Positions 1-7,500 of a stretch of DNA of 8,062 bases are shown in pieces. A program made the translations under genes and the position numbers. Origin of the DNA: Armatimonadota bacterium (GTDB lineage: Bacteria > Armatimonadota > JAAZEB01). The DNA is taken from assembly GCA_012841485.1 (NCBI GenBank), contig DUUU01000202.1:1-8062 (forward strand), given 5' to 3'. The first letter of the stretch is position 1. Every line of letters begins with the position of its first letter. Under the pieces are notes generated by a model, which saw only the letters and a program-made list of their open reading frames with translations, made no database searches and was not told where the DNA came from.

Positions 1-2281
1 CCTCGCGCACCGCCAGGATCTGCTGCGCGACCAGCCAGCGGTAGACATCGAACTCCGCGGGCGCCCATAGGTCATCGTGCTTGTACTTGGCCTGGACGCG
101 GATGGAGTCCCACACGAACTGCAGCTCTTTCTCGGCCTGCGCGGCCGCCCTCTTTGCCGCGGGGCGGGGGCTCTGCTTGGCCTGCGCGATCAGCTGCCGC
201 AACGTGTAGATATAGCGGTAGTCATCGTAGCCCTCGCGGTAGGCTTCCCACATCGCCACCGGGATCGGCGTGCCGTCCGGCTCGCTCCGGTTGAAGAAGT
301 CCATCGCCGAGCCATCCAGGTAGTTGAATGGGTCGCCGGTGCTGGACGAGTAGATCCAGGGGATCAGCGCGACGAAGCCGGAGCGCCAGAAGCCGAAGCC
401 ATAGGTCATTCGCGCGCCCGTGACGGGGGTGTGGTTGTTCTCGCCGTTCACGTGGTTGGGATAGCACCAATACTCCACGTTGCGCGCCTTCATATCGGCC
501 AGGATCGTCTGCCGGTCGGGGGCAAACGGCTGGGTACACCAGACGTCGACGTAGGGGCGCATCGGCGCGAACTGCTCGTGCGTCGGGTCGGCGGTCACGT
601 AGGTGCGCACCCCCGCCTCTTTGCACGCCTTGAGGACGGTGACCATGAAGCGGACCGAGGCCGGGTGGGTGCCAGGCTCATCAATCGGGTAATAGAGGAA
701 CTCGGGCCAGCCGCGCTTGCGCCGCTCGCTTTCGATGTACTTCACCAGCGCCGTCAGCTCGCGCGCGAACTCCGGCGGCGGGTCCTTCACGGCGCGGAGA
801 TGGCTGCCGGGCGATTCCTTCATGTACTTATGATAGATGGCGCCGCAGCTGATGCTCGTCACAATCGGCCCGCGGAAGCCGTGCTTCCGCCACAGCTCGA
901 TCTTGGCCGCCATCAAGTCCCAGTCCACCTTGAAGTTGCCCTCGGCGTCGGCGGCTGAACTGGGGACGGAGAGGACGACGTTGCGCGTGCCGTGCGCGAC
1001 CATGTCGCGGTGCTCGAGATCTGCCTTCCGGCGGAAATACTCTCGCGAGACATCATCGGTGGCGCGTGCCATCTCGTCATAGGGGTGACGGTAGTAGATG
1101 CCATAGACCTTCGTCTGGTCATCCTGAAGACGGAAGGGAAGCACGCGCAGGCGAATCGGCACCTCGGCCCTTCCACCGGTGCATTCGAAGAGGACCTTGC
1201 CGGTGTAGGTGCCCGCGGGGGTGTTCTCCGGCACATGAACTGTCAGCCAGAAGCGCGTGTTCTCTCCTGCTTTCAGATCAAGCCGGTCGAAGCGCTCCAG
1301 GAGATCGGGAACCACCTGATAGCGGTAGGTGACTCTGTAGTTCGGACGCGCGAGCATGTAGCGGACTCGGCGCACGTCCACCTGCGCCGCGGGAATGGGC
1401 CCGAGCGCCGTGACCGTCACCTTCGCATCAGAAAGGTCGCGCAAGGGATGCACCGTGAAGGTCGCCGGCTCATACTCTCCCGGGGTGGCGAAGAGGCGCA
1501 GCTCCGGGTTGAGTTCCTCGGGTCTGGGACGCGTATTGGGGAAGATGCACTCCAGATAGTGGCGCGCCCAGACCAGAAAACCGCGCTTCTCATCCACGGC
1601 GCTCACCGGCGGCATCGGACCGGGATCAGGCCCGGGATCCTCCTGCCACTTCGCCCACTCCTCGGGGGGCAGCCGGTAGGTCCACTCCTCGAACGGCTTG
1701 ATGATCTCCTTCTCCACCCGCGCGGATTCCGCCGGAGACCAGACCATGATGGCGTTGACCAGGAACTTGCTGCGCGGCGAGAAGCGGATCGCCAGTGGCT
1801 CCGCGGTTGCCGTCGCCCGGAAGCGGAGCGAGCGGAAGTACTGGCCGGCCTCGATCTGAACGCGCTGCTCCTGCCCGCCGACGCTCACGGTGAAGTCGTA
1901 GTACTGCCCGCGCGTTCGCTCGCTGCTGCCGCAAACGACGTAGACCTCGACCTCCCCGGGCGCTGTCTTCACCAGGAAGGTATTCTCGCGGTCGCCGATA
2001 TGGGTATCCTCGGTGATTGGGTTTGTCCAGATGGGCGGGTGCTCGGTTGCGCCCCGGCTCTGGTTCATCACCGGTTCGGTGTAGGCACGCACGAGGGCCT
2101 TCAGCCCCTCCGGCGTCTGCCAGCCGAAGCCGGCTGTCTCGGCGTATACCGACTGCGTGGTGACCGGCGTGAACCCCTCCCATACGCGCGACTTCTCCGT
2201 GCCCATATCATACAGGAGAGGCGCGGCCTGGGCGGTGCCTATGCCCAATAATAGCGCGATGCTAAAGAAGAGTGCTTTCAT
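1..2281 (-). CDS. Secreted glycoside-hydrolase-like protein (DUF4091-type), 3' end outside window
   Basis: The frame is open from ATG at 2281 to the window edge (760 codons, no stop). A signal peptide (MKALFFSIALLLGIGTAQA, cleavage after residue 19) indicates export. Residues about 22-185 look like a galactose-binding beta-sandwich (GDRENTFLV at 96-104, then a PGEVEVYVVCG strand). Residues about 230-370 are Ig-like, with the phrase FWLTVHVPENTPAGTYTGKV that is typical of proteins carrying a DUF4091 tail. From about 390 a TIM-barrel-like region follows: YYPIDEP places an Asp534-Glu535 pair at a strand end, where an acid/base would be expected. WCYPNH and WEAYREGYDDYRY (678-690) are the family's C-terminal hallmarks. 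The likely role is extracellular or periplasmic attack on a polysaccharide; the substrate cannot be read from sequence. Its neighbour upstream on the same strand is a secreted binding-type protein. A non-catalytic role cannot be excluded. Secretion is near certain, the family is moderately sure, and activity is inferred. Confidence 0.8.
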   Translation of the reverse strand, partial: MKALFFSIALLLGIGTAQAAPLLYDMGTEKSRVWEGFTPVTTQSVYAETAGFGWQTPEGLKALVRAYTEPVMNQSRGATEHPPIWTNPITEDTHIGDRENTFLVKTAPGEVEVYVVCGSSERTRGQYYDFTVSVGGQEQRVQIEAGQYFRSLRFRATATAEPLAIRFSPRSKFLVNAIMVWSPAESARVEKEIIKPFEEWTYRLPPEEWAKWQEDPGPDPGPMPPVSAVDEKRGFLVWARHYLECIFPNTRPRPEELNPELRLFATPGEYEPATFTVHPLRDLSDAKVTVTALGPIPAAQVDVRRVRYMLARPNYRVTYRYQVVPDLLERFDRLDLKAGENTRFWLTVHVPENTPAGTYTGKVLFECTGGRAEVPIRLRVLPFRLQDDQTKVYGIYYRHPYDEMARATDDVSREYFRRKADLEHRDMVAHGTRNVVLSVPSSAADAEGNFKVDWDLMAAKIELWRKHGFRGPIVTSISCGAIYHKYMKESPGSHLRAVKDPPPEFARELTALVKYIESERRKRGWPEFLYYPIDEPGTHPASVRFMVTVLKACKEAGVRTYVTADPTHEQFAPMRPYVDVWCTQPFAPDRQTILADMKARNVEYWCYPNHVNGENNHTPVTGARMTYGFGFWRSGFVALIPWIYSSSTGDPFNYLDGSAMDFFNRSEPDGTPIPVAMWEAYREGYDDYRYIYTLRQLIAQAKQSPRPAAKRAAAQAEKELQFVWDSIRVQAKYKHDDLWAPAEFDVYRWLVAQQILAVRE

Positions 2282-2446
2282 GGTAGCTCCCCATCGAGCG
2301 AAACTCGGCCTGGCGCCAGGTCCGGCCTCGGCCATCGGGTGATTCACCTGGCAAGCTGGCGATGGCCCCCACCGCGGCGGGATCCTGATTGACGTGCCGC
2401 TCCCCGATGCGCGAGGCCCGCCAGTCTCTGAATCGAAGCCGTTCCC
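2282..2446. other. Intergenic gap with a 12-base palindrome
   Basis: This 165-base gap separates two minus-strand genes. At 2309-2320 it holds a perfect 12-base palindrome, CCTGGCGCCAGG, lying 28-39 bases upstream of the downstream gene's start codon, a plausible operator position. No stem followed by a T-run on the minus strand is visible, so there is no convincing intrinsic terminator. I see no clear -35/-10 pair. Confidence 0.4.
2287..2292 (-). promoter_or_regulatory. Ribosome binding site of the glycoside-hydrolase-like gene
   Basis: GGGGAG on the minus strand sits 5 bases before the ATG at 2281. It supports that start, and the start in turn gives a clean signal peptide. Confidence 0.7.
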
Positions 2447-3346
2447 TTACCGCCACGGCGATTCCACGACGCGCACGCGCGCCGTGACTGGCGCGCCGTC
2501 AGGAGTGCGTGCCGAGAGGACGTAGGTGCCGGGGGCGAGCCCCTTCGTGCCCAGGTCCAACACGACGCGCTGCGCGCCATGATCCACCTTCGCAGTGGCG
2601 CGCGCGACAATACCACGGTTGCCGCGCAGTTCGCAGGTGACGGCGGCGGTTTCGCTGGGCTTCACCCCCGCCATCCGGAAGCGAACCGGCAGCTGGCGGG
2701 TGCCGGCGAAGACCACCCCGCTCTCGGCCGTGAACTCCAGGAGCGTCGGCCGGGCGTAGCGGAGGAGCGCCAGGTCATCAATATAGAAATCAATCCGGTC
2801 GCCGTGGTGATAGTTGGACTCCGCGATGTTGAACTGAATGTAGCGCACGTCGTGGTGATCGGGGATCTGCGAGAGGGGGATCTTGATCTCCACCCACTCG
2901 CCCTTCTTGAGCTCGCCAAGCGAACGGCTCCAGCGGCGCTCGCGGTCGGGCACATGCAGCCCCAGTCCGGCCGGATCCCGGGGCAGGGCATCGCGCGAGG
3001 TCTCGGTGTAGACCCAGAAGTGGAGGTAGTCCCAGCCGCTCCAGTCGCGCAGCGGGCCCTCGGGAATGGCGCGACCGAAGCGCGGCCATCCGACGGGATA
3101 CTTCGGCTCGCCCGTGGTGTGGTCGACCGGAATGCTCCAGCGCAGCGCCGCCGGGGTGGCCTTCACGCGCTCGGGCGAAGCCTCCACGGTGCATTCCGCG
3201 GTAGCCCACTCCTTTGCTGTTTCGCCTCCGAACAGGGCTCGCTTCTCCATCGCATTCGCGGCCGACGCCGGATCGGCCGGGCGCGTGGCCGCGAGACCTG
3301 ACAGCGCCATGCCGATGAGTAGTGGTAACATACGGTATCGCATCAT
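2447..3346 (-). CDS. Secreted carbohydrate-binding-like protein (galactose-binding-fold plus Ig-like)
   Basis: This 299-residue protein ends with TAA at 2447-2449. An N-terminal hydrophobic stretch (MLPLLIGMALSGLAA) and a likely cleavage site near residue 29 (PASA/AN) indicate export. Residues about 36-200 resemble a galactose-binding or CBM-type beta-sandwich: DWSGWDYLHFWVY (101-113), GEWVEIKIPL (149-158) and DFYIDDLALL (186-195) follow the usual order of a tryptophan-rich strand, a 'gel-W' strand and a closing Asp-Asp strand. Residues about 200-299 look like one Ig-like domain ending in LAPGTYVLSARTPDG. No catalytic motif is visible. The domain resembles modules often attached to large secreted hydrolases, and the next gene encodes such an enzyme, so substrate binding for that enzyme is a reasonable inference. 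Two adjacent ATGs (3346 and 3343) are possible starts; an upstream GTG at 3382 would put extra polar residues before the signal peptide and is less likely. Exact family not recognised. Confidence 0.8.
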   Translation of the reverse strand: MMRYRMLPLLIGMALSGLAATRPADPASAANAMEKRALFGGETAKEWATAECTVEASPERVKATPAALRWSIPVDHTTGEPKYPVGWPRFGRAIPEGPLRDWSGWDYLHFWVYTETSRDALPRDPAGLGLHVPDRERRWSRSLGELKKGEWVEIKIPLSQIPDHHDVRYIQFNIAESNYHHGDRIDFYIDDLALLRYARPTLLEFTAESGVVFAGTRQLPVRFRMAGVKPSETAAVTCELRGNRGIVARATAKVDHGAQRVVLDLGTKGLAPGTYVLSARTPDGAPVTARVRVVESPWR

Positions 3347-3349
3347 GCA

Positions 3350-3356
3350 CCCTCCC
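3350..3356 (-). promoter_or_regulatory. Ribosome binding site deciding between tandem ATG starts
   Basis: GGGAGGG on the minus strand. The GGAGG core is 4 bases before the ATG at 3346 and 7 bases before the ATG at 3343, so either can be used. The 4-base spacing matches that of the archaemetzincin gene upstream, which tips the choice to 3346. The protein differs by only one residue. Confidence 0.6.
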
Positions 3357-3470
3357 ACCTTAATGCCTGGATTGTGAAGCACACTCTCCCGGGGGAACGC
3401 CCCGCGGGGGCTTCAGCACGTCGCCATTTGGCTTTGGCGCGGCGAATCGGGCGCGTCTTCCGCATCCGTG

Positions 3471-4019
3471 TCACACCTGCGCCAGAGCCGCTCTCAGCTG
3501 GCGGGCGTGAATGCGGCAGAAGCCGGGGCCTTTCCGATCCGTCTCGTCGATTCCCTCTGAGAAGTGCATGGCGCACGAGGCAATCGGGCAGTGTACCAGG
3601 CCGAAGGTATGCCCCAGTTCGTGGACGCACTCCACGAGCGCCCGCCGTAGAAAGAGAGCGCGGTTCGGAGCCTCGCCGCTGGCCTCCGGGTAGAGGCGGT
3701 AGAGCGAGACGAGCGCGGTCCGACCGCCTACCTCCGCCTGTCCGAAGATGAAGTCCATCTCCGGGGCGTAGAGGTCGACCTCGGTGAGGGCAAGGACGCG
3801 CAAAGCGTCTGGTGGAGCCGCGCGGTGCAGCTCGGCAAGCAACGCCTCGCCAAGGTACTGCTGCCTCTCGGGGTTCCATCCCACCAGGGCGAGTTCCTCC
3901 CCGAAGCAGCGTACCGGCAGGCCGAAGCGGCGCGCCAACTCGCGTCTCAGGTGCTCCTCGATCTCTGCGGCGACCGGCCCGAAGCGTGTCAGGCTGATGA
4001 AACCCTTGGGCTCTTTCAT
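3471..4019 (-). CDS. amzA: Archaemetzincin-type zinc metalloprotease
   Basis: This 182-residue protein has no signal peptide, so it should be cytoplasmic. The metzincin zinc site is complete: H133-E134-x-x-H137-x-x-G140-x-x-H143, three histidine ligands with Glu134 as catalytic base. It is followed by the archaemetzincin structural-zinc cysteines C144 and C149, the Met-turn residue M151, and C168. In the family the last ligand is normally a cysteine (CxxC); here the motif reads C168-R-I-H171, so histidine replaces it. The N-terminus (MKEPKGFISLTRFG) and the length match short prokaryotic archaemetzincins, which are predicted peptidases of unknown physiological substrate. The ATG at 4019 is chosen because a perfect AGGAGG precedes it; the same frame is open back to 4391, but that extension is low-complexity and unlike the family. 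It reads in the same direction as the two secreted-protein genes downstream, with a 124-base gap, and is divergent from the S55 peptidase gene. Confidence 0.9.
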   Translation of the reverse strand: MKEPKGFISLTRFGPVAAEIEEHLRRELARRFGLPVRCFGEELALVGWNPERQQYLGEALLAELHRAAPPDALRVLALTEVDLYAPEMDFIFGQAEVGGRTALVSLYRLYPEASGEAPNRALFLRRALVECVHELGHTFGLVHCPIASCAMHFSEGIDETDRKGPGFCRIHARQLRAALAQV

Positions 4020-4023
4020 CGGT

Positions 4024-4029
4024 CCTCCT
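4024..4029 (-). promoter_or_regulatory. Consensus ribosome binding site of the archaemetzincin gene
   Basis: A perfect AGGAGG on the minus strand, 4 bases before the ATG at 4019. It settles the start against several upstream in-frame candidates. Confidence 0.85.
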
Positions 4030-4150
4030 GTCTGGGGTGCTCCGAGAAATGCCTTGGACGGCCCCAGGCGCCTGATTGGGAACCACTTTCGCGCCCACGC
4101 GCGCGTTTCCTGTCGGATGAGGGCGTTTGCAGAGGAGCGCTCTCGTGCTA

Positions 4151-4180
4151 TTGACGCCATCTCCAGGGGAGTGATATACT
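4151..4180 (+). promoter_or_regulatory. Sigma-70-type promoter reading toward the S55 peptidase gene
   Basis: TTGACG at 4151-4156 and TATACT at 4175-4180 are separated by 18 bases; each differs from consensus at one position. The predicted start of transcription is near 4187. It points at the gene starting at 4505 and would give an unusually long leader of about 318 bases. A nearer promoter could exist, but none is as good by eye. Confidence 0.55.
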
Positions 4181-4182
4181 CC
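4168..4182. repeat. Inverted repeat overlapping the -10 box, possible operator
   Basis: GGAGT (4168-4172) and ACTCC (4178-4182) form perfect 5-base arms around a GATAT centre. The right arm covers half of the predicted -10 hexamer, a position where a bound repressor would block the promoter. The arms are short, so chance is possible. Confidence 0.3.
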
Positions 4183-4492
4183 GGGGAAAGCCCATGCAGA
4201 GACGAATGTGTGATGTTCTCTCCTGCCGAGAAACCCGCACTGGGGGGCCACCCGCCTGCTTGATCGGCCGTCCAGCCCATGCTTGCGGGTATCGGGATGC
4301 CAGCAGCGAGGGATGGCATCGCGCCCAGTTCGATGCCGGCGGTTCGTCTCGCCGGGCGCCTGTCTGGAACACTTCTTGCGACATACGGCAAGACGTGATG
4401 CTGAGTTGTTGTGCACTACCGCGAGCGGTGCCCGGGAGAGCAGAGTGATACCGGTTCTGCCTCTCTCGAACCGCGTTACTTGATTTGGGAGT

Positions 4493-4498
4493 GAGGGG
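4493..4498 (+). promoter_or_regulatory. Ribosome binding site deciding a TTG start
   Basis: GAGGGG lies 6 bases before TTG at 4505. An in-frame TGA at 4481-4483 and no ATG or GTG between it and 4505 leave this TTG as the only upstream start that includes the signal peptide; the next ATG (4622) would delete the export signal. Confidence 0.7.
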
Positions 4499-4504
4499 AT
4501 TGCT

Positions 4505-7500
4505 TTGATTCACCTTTCGTGGCGCAACACCCGTCGGTTTCTCGCCATCATTGCTGCCCTTCCCGCGCTGGCCGCAGCCAGCCCGGCAACCGCCGCGATC
4601 AAAATCGATCCAAAAGAGATCATGCGGGTGGAAGAGGTGCGTCCCGGCATGAAGGGCGTTGGACGCACGGTGTTCCAGGGCGTCAAGATCGAGCCTTTCG
4701 ATGTGACCGTGCTCGGGGTGCTGCCAAAGGAGAACCTGGGCCGGCCCCTCATCCTGGTGCGCATGGATGGCGGGCCGATTGTCAAGCGCGAGGCGAACAT
4801 CATCGGCGGAATGAGCGGCAGCCCGGTCTACATCAATGGCCGGCTGGTAGGCGCCGTCGCCTATGGTCAGACTTTCCCGCGCGAGCCGATCGCGATGCTC
4901 ACGCCGATCGAGGATATGCTGGAAGCACTCGATCCGGCGCTTCCGGATAAGCCTTCCTGGGCCAGCGAGCGCCACGCCACTGCGCCTGGCTTGCTGACCT
5001 CCCCGCTGGGACCGGGCGAGCGCGAGCTGGAGAGCCCGGTGCGCATCGGCGACCGCACCTACGAGCGGATCGCGTTTCGTGCCCAGCCGTATCATGTCGA
5101 GAAAGCGCGCCGGCCGCGCCCGGGCACGCTGGAGATGGCACCCATCGCAACCCCGGCCATGGTGTCGGGTGTTAGCTCGCGCAGCCTGGAGCGCCTGGCC
5201 GAGACGTTCGCACCCTTTGGCGTGGAGCCGGTATCGGGTCCTGGCGCCATGAAGTATGACAAGCCGATCCCGTTGGTGCCCGGCTCGGCGGCGGGTGCCT
5301 CGCTGGTGGTCGGCGATATCGACATGACCGCCGTGGGTACCGTCACCTACCGCAAGGGCAACCAGATTCTCGCCTTCGGGCATCCCTTCCTGCAGATGGG
5401 CGCCGTAGATCTCCCCCTGACAACCGCCTGGGTGCATGACGTCTTTCCGAGCATTCAGCGTTCCTTCAAGATCGCCTCTCCCGTGAAGATCGTGGGGAGC
5501 GTGCGCCAGGATCGCCCCTGGGGAATCAGTGCCCACATCGGACAGCAGTCGGATCTGATTCCGTTGGAGGCGACCATCAAGGATTACGGCGCGCAGCGGC
5601 GCAAGACGATCCGTGCCCGCGTCGTCGATAACCGCTTCCTCACGCCTCAGCTCATCGCGATGGTGGCGAACGAGGCGATCTTCCGTATCCGCAGCGTTCC
5701 GGGAGACGCGACCGCGCGCGTGCGCACGCGCATCACCACCGATAGGCTGGGTACCATCGAGCGCGAGAATCTCTACTATGATGCGCTTGGCATCGATGCC
5801 GCCGCTCTGGGGGATCTGCTCATGGCCCTGGGGATGCTCAACAACAACCCCTGGGAGCGCGTGGGGATCCGCGGCGTGCAGATCGATGTCAACATCGACA
5901 ACTCCCGCAGGACCGCCGTGATCGAGCGCGCGGTTGTTGACCGCGAGAAGTACCAGCCGGGCGATACGGTGCAGGTGGATGTGACTCTGCGGCCCTGGGA
6001 ACGGGAACCCGTCAAGCGCACGCTTTCGGTGCGGATCCCCGAGTACGCTCCCAACGGGCGCGTCACTCTGCGCGTCCATGGCGGATCGGCCTCCGGTCTC
6101 CCGATGGCAGCACAGGCAGGGGCGGGGGGTGCCATGATGCGAACGGCGCCGTCGCCGCTGCCGCCGTCAACGAGCCTGCGGCAGATGGTGCAGCACTATG
6201 TAGAGAAGGAGCGGAATGACGAGCTGGTGGCGACGCTTTCGCTGCCCTCCTTTACGGCGAACATCGACGGCCAGAAGATGAGCGCCGTGCCGCCCACCCT
6301 CCTGGATGTGTTGCGCAATCCGCGCAACAGCGGTGTCCGGCTCCAGAACGACGAGGTGAAGGCGAGCGATGTGACGCCTTGGGTCATCTCTGGCATGGCC
6401 GCCGTCTCGCTGACGATTGAGCGCAAGAGCTACTCAGAGAAGGGCGGGACGCCCTCGGCGCCGCCAGTGCCGCAGCCACAGCAGCCGAAGCCGACGCCCT
6501 CGCCGGCGCCGGGCGGAGTCCAGCCGGCATTTGATCTGGATGAGCCTGACGCGGGCATCTTGCGCAACGGCGTCACTGGCGCGCCTGCTCTCTCGCGGCC
6601 TGCGTCGATGGTGCGCTTCGCAGTCGTCCAGAGTGGGGCAGTAAGCCCCAACGGCGAGGCCAAACTGCCGCCGACCCCCGCGGGCGAAGCCGTGGCGGAG
6701 AGCAAGCAGGAGCAGAAAAGCGGAGCAGACGCAAAGAAGGCGGAAGCAAAGAAGCCGGAGGTAGATGCCTCGAAGCCGGTGAAGGCCGCCGGGCGTTCGC
6801 CGATGGTGTGGCGACAGGAGAGCGCGGAGGCGTTCGAGCGTGGCCGACTTGACGGCGTGGCCGTCTCGACCCGGGGCGAGATCACACTCGCGCCCTCCAT
6901 ACAGAAGGCGCGCTCCCTGGATGCGACCTACGTGTGGTCTCTCCTGGCAGCAAAGGATGCTCTCTACGCCGGAACGGGAGACCGCGGCATCGTCTATCGT
7001 ATCGCGGGCGAGAGCGCGACCCCCGTGCTGAAGACAGGCGAGCTGCAGGTGCTTGCCCTGGCGCAGGATGCCGCCGGCAACCTCTACGCGGGCACCGCGC
7101 CCAATGGCTCCCTCTACCGCCTGACGCCCGAGGGAAAGAGCGAGCTCTTCTGGCGCGGTCCTGAGCAGTATATCCTTTCGCTCGCGGTGGACGCGCAGGG
7201 CAATCTGTATGCCGGCACGTCGCCGCATGGAGGGATCTATCGGATCACTCCGGATGGCCAGGGCACGCTCCTGGCGCGCATCCCCGATCCGTACGTGGTC
7301 TCCCTCGCGATATCGGGAGGCAACCTGTACGCCAGCGGTGGAATGGGCGCCGTGGTCTACCGAATCACCGACGACAGCAAGGTGAGCACGCTGTTCGATC
7401 CCGCGCAGGGCAACACCGCGTCGCTGATTACAGTGGATCCCGCGGGGCAGCTCTACGTGGGCACCTCACCACTGGGCGCGATCTACCGCGTCGAGCGTGA

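Larger units (their letters stand above)
4020..4504. other. Divergent intergenic control region
   Basis: This 485-base stretch lies between the divergent archaemetzincin and S55-peptidase genes. It contains the plus-strand promoter at 4151-4180, the inverted repeat at 4168-4182, a 10-base palindrome CAGGCGCCTG at 4065-4074 (46-55 bases before the archaemetzincin start), and a small hairpin ACCGC-GA-GCGGT near 4423-4434. Both strands have open frames here (up to 84 codons on plus and the 124-codon extension on minus), but neither looks like a protein. No convincing minus-strand -35/-10 pair and no known riboswitch core was recognised. The plus-strand leader from the predicted transcription start is about 318 bases, long enough for a structured regulatory RNA. 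Confidence 0.6.

Noticed and set aside
992..2251. A 419-codon plus-strand open frame (and another at 77-958)
   Set aside because: Both lie antisense to the hydrolase-like gene, which has a signal peptide, ribosome binding site and family motifs. The plus-strand products show no domain and have antisense-type composition.
3399..3411. Possible terminator hairpin GCCCC-GCG-GGGGC between archaemetzincin and the next gene
   Set aside because: The stem has only 5 pairs and no T-run follows on either strand.
4020..4391. A 124-residue N-terminal extension of the archaemetzincin, in frame back to 4391
   Set aside because: The family N-terminus begins at the ATG at 4019, which has a perfect AGGAGG. 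The extension is low-complexity, lacks a good ribosome binding site and crosses the plus-strand promoter.
4194..4448. An 84-codon Cys-containing open frame in the leader of the S55 gene
   Set aside because: Its ATG would be only about 7 bases from the predicted transcript start with a poor ribosome binding site, and the product shows no domain or signal peptide.
4187..4504. Riboswitch or tRNA-like element in the leader (for example the GTTCGA near 4330)
   Set aside because: The surrounding bases do not form a cloverleaf, and I could not match the conserved cores of cobalamin, c-di-GMP or other common riboswitches.
4520..4560. Twin-arginine export signal in the S55 protein (NTRRFLA)
   Set aside because: The spacing does not match the RRxFLK pattern, since Phe follows the two Arg directly. 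A normal Sec signal is the simpler reading.
4148..6079. A 643-codon open frame on the minus strand opposite the S55 peptidase
   Set aside because: Its product is rich in His, Arg and Asp without any recognisable domain, as expected for an antisense frame in GC-rich DNA. The plus strand encodes clear S55 motifs over the same bases.
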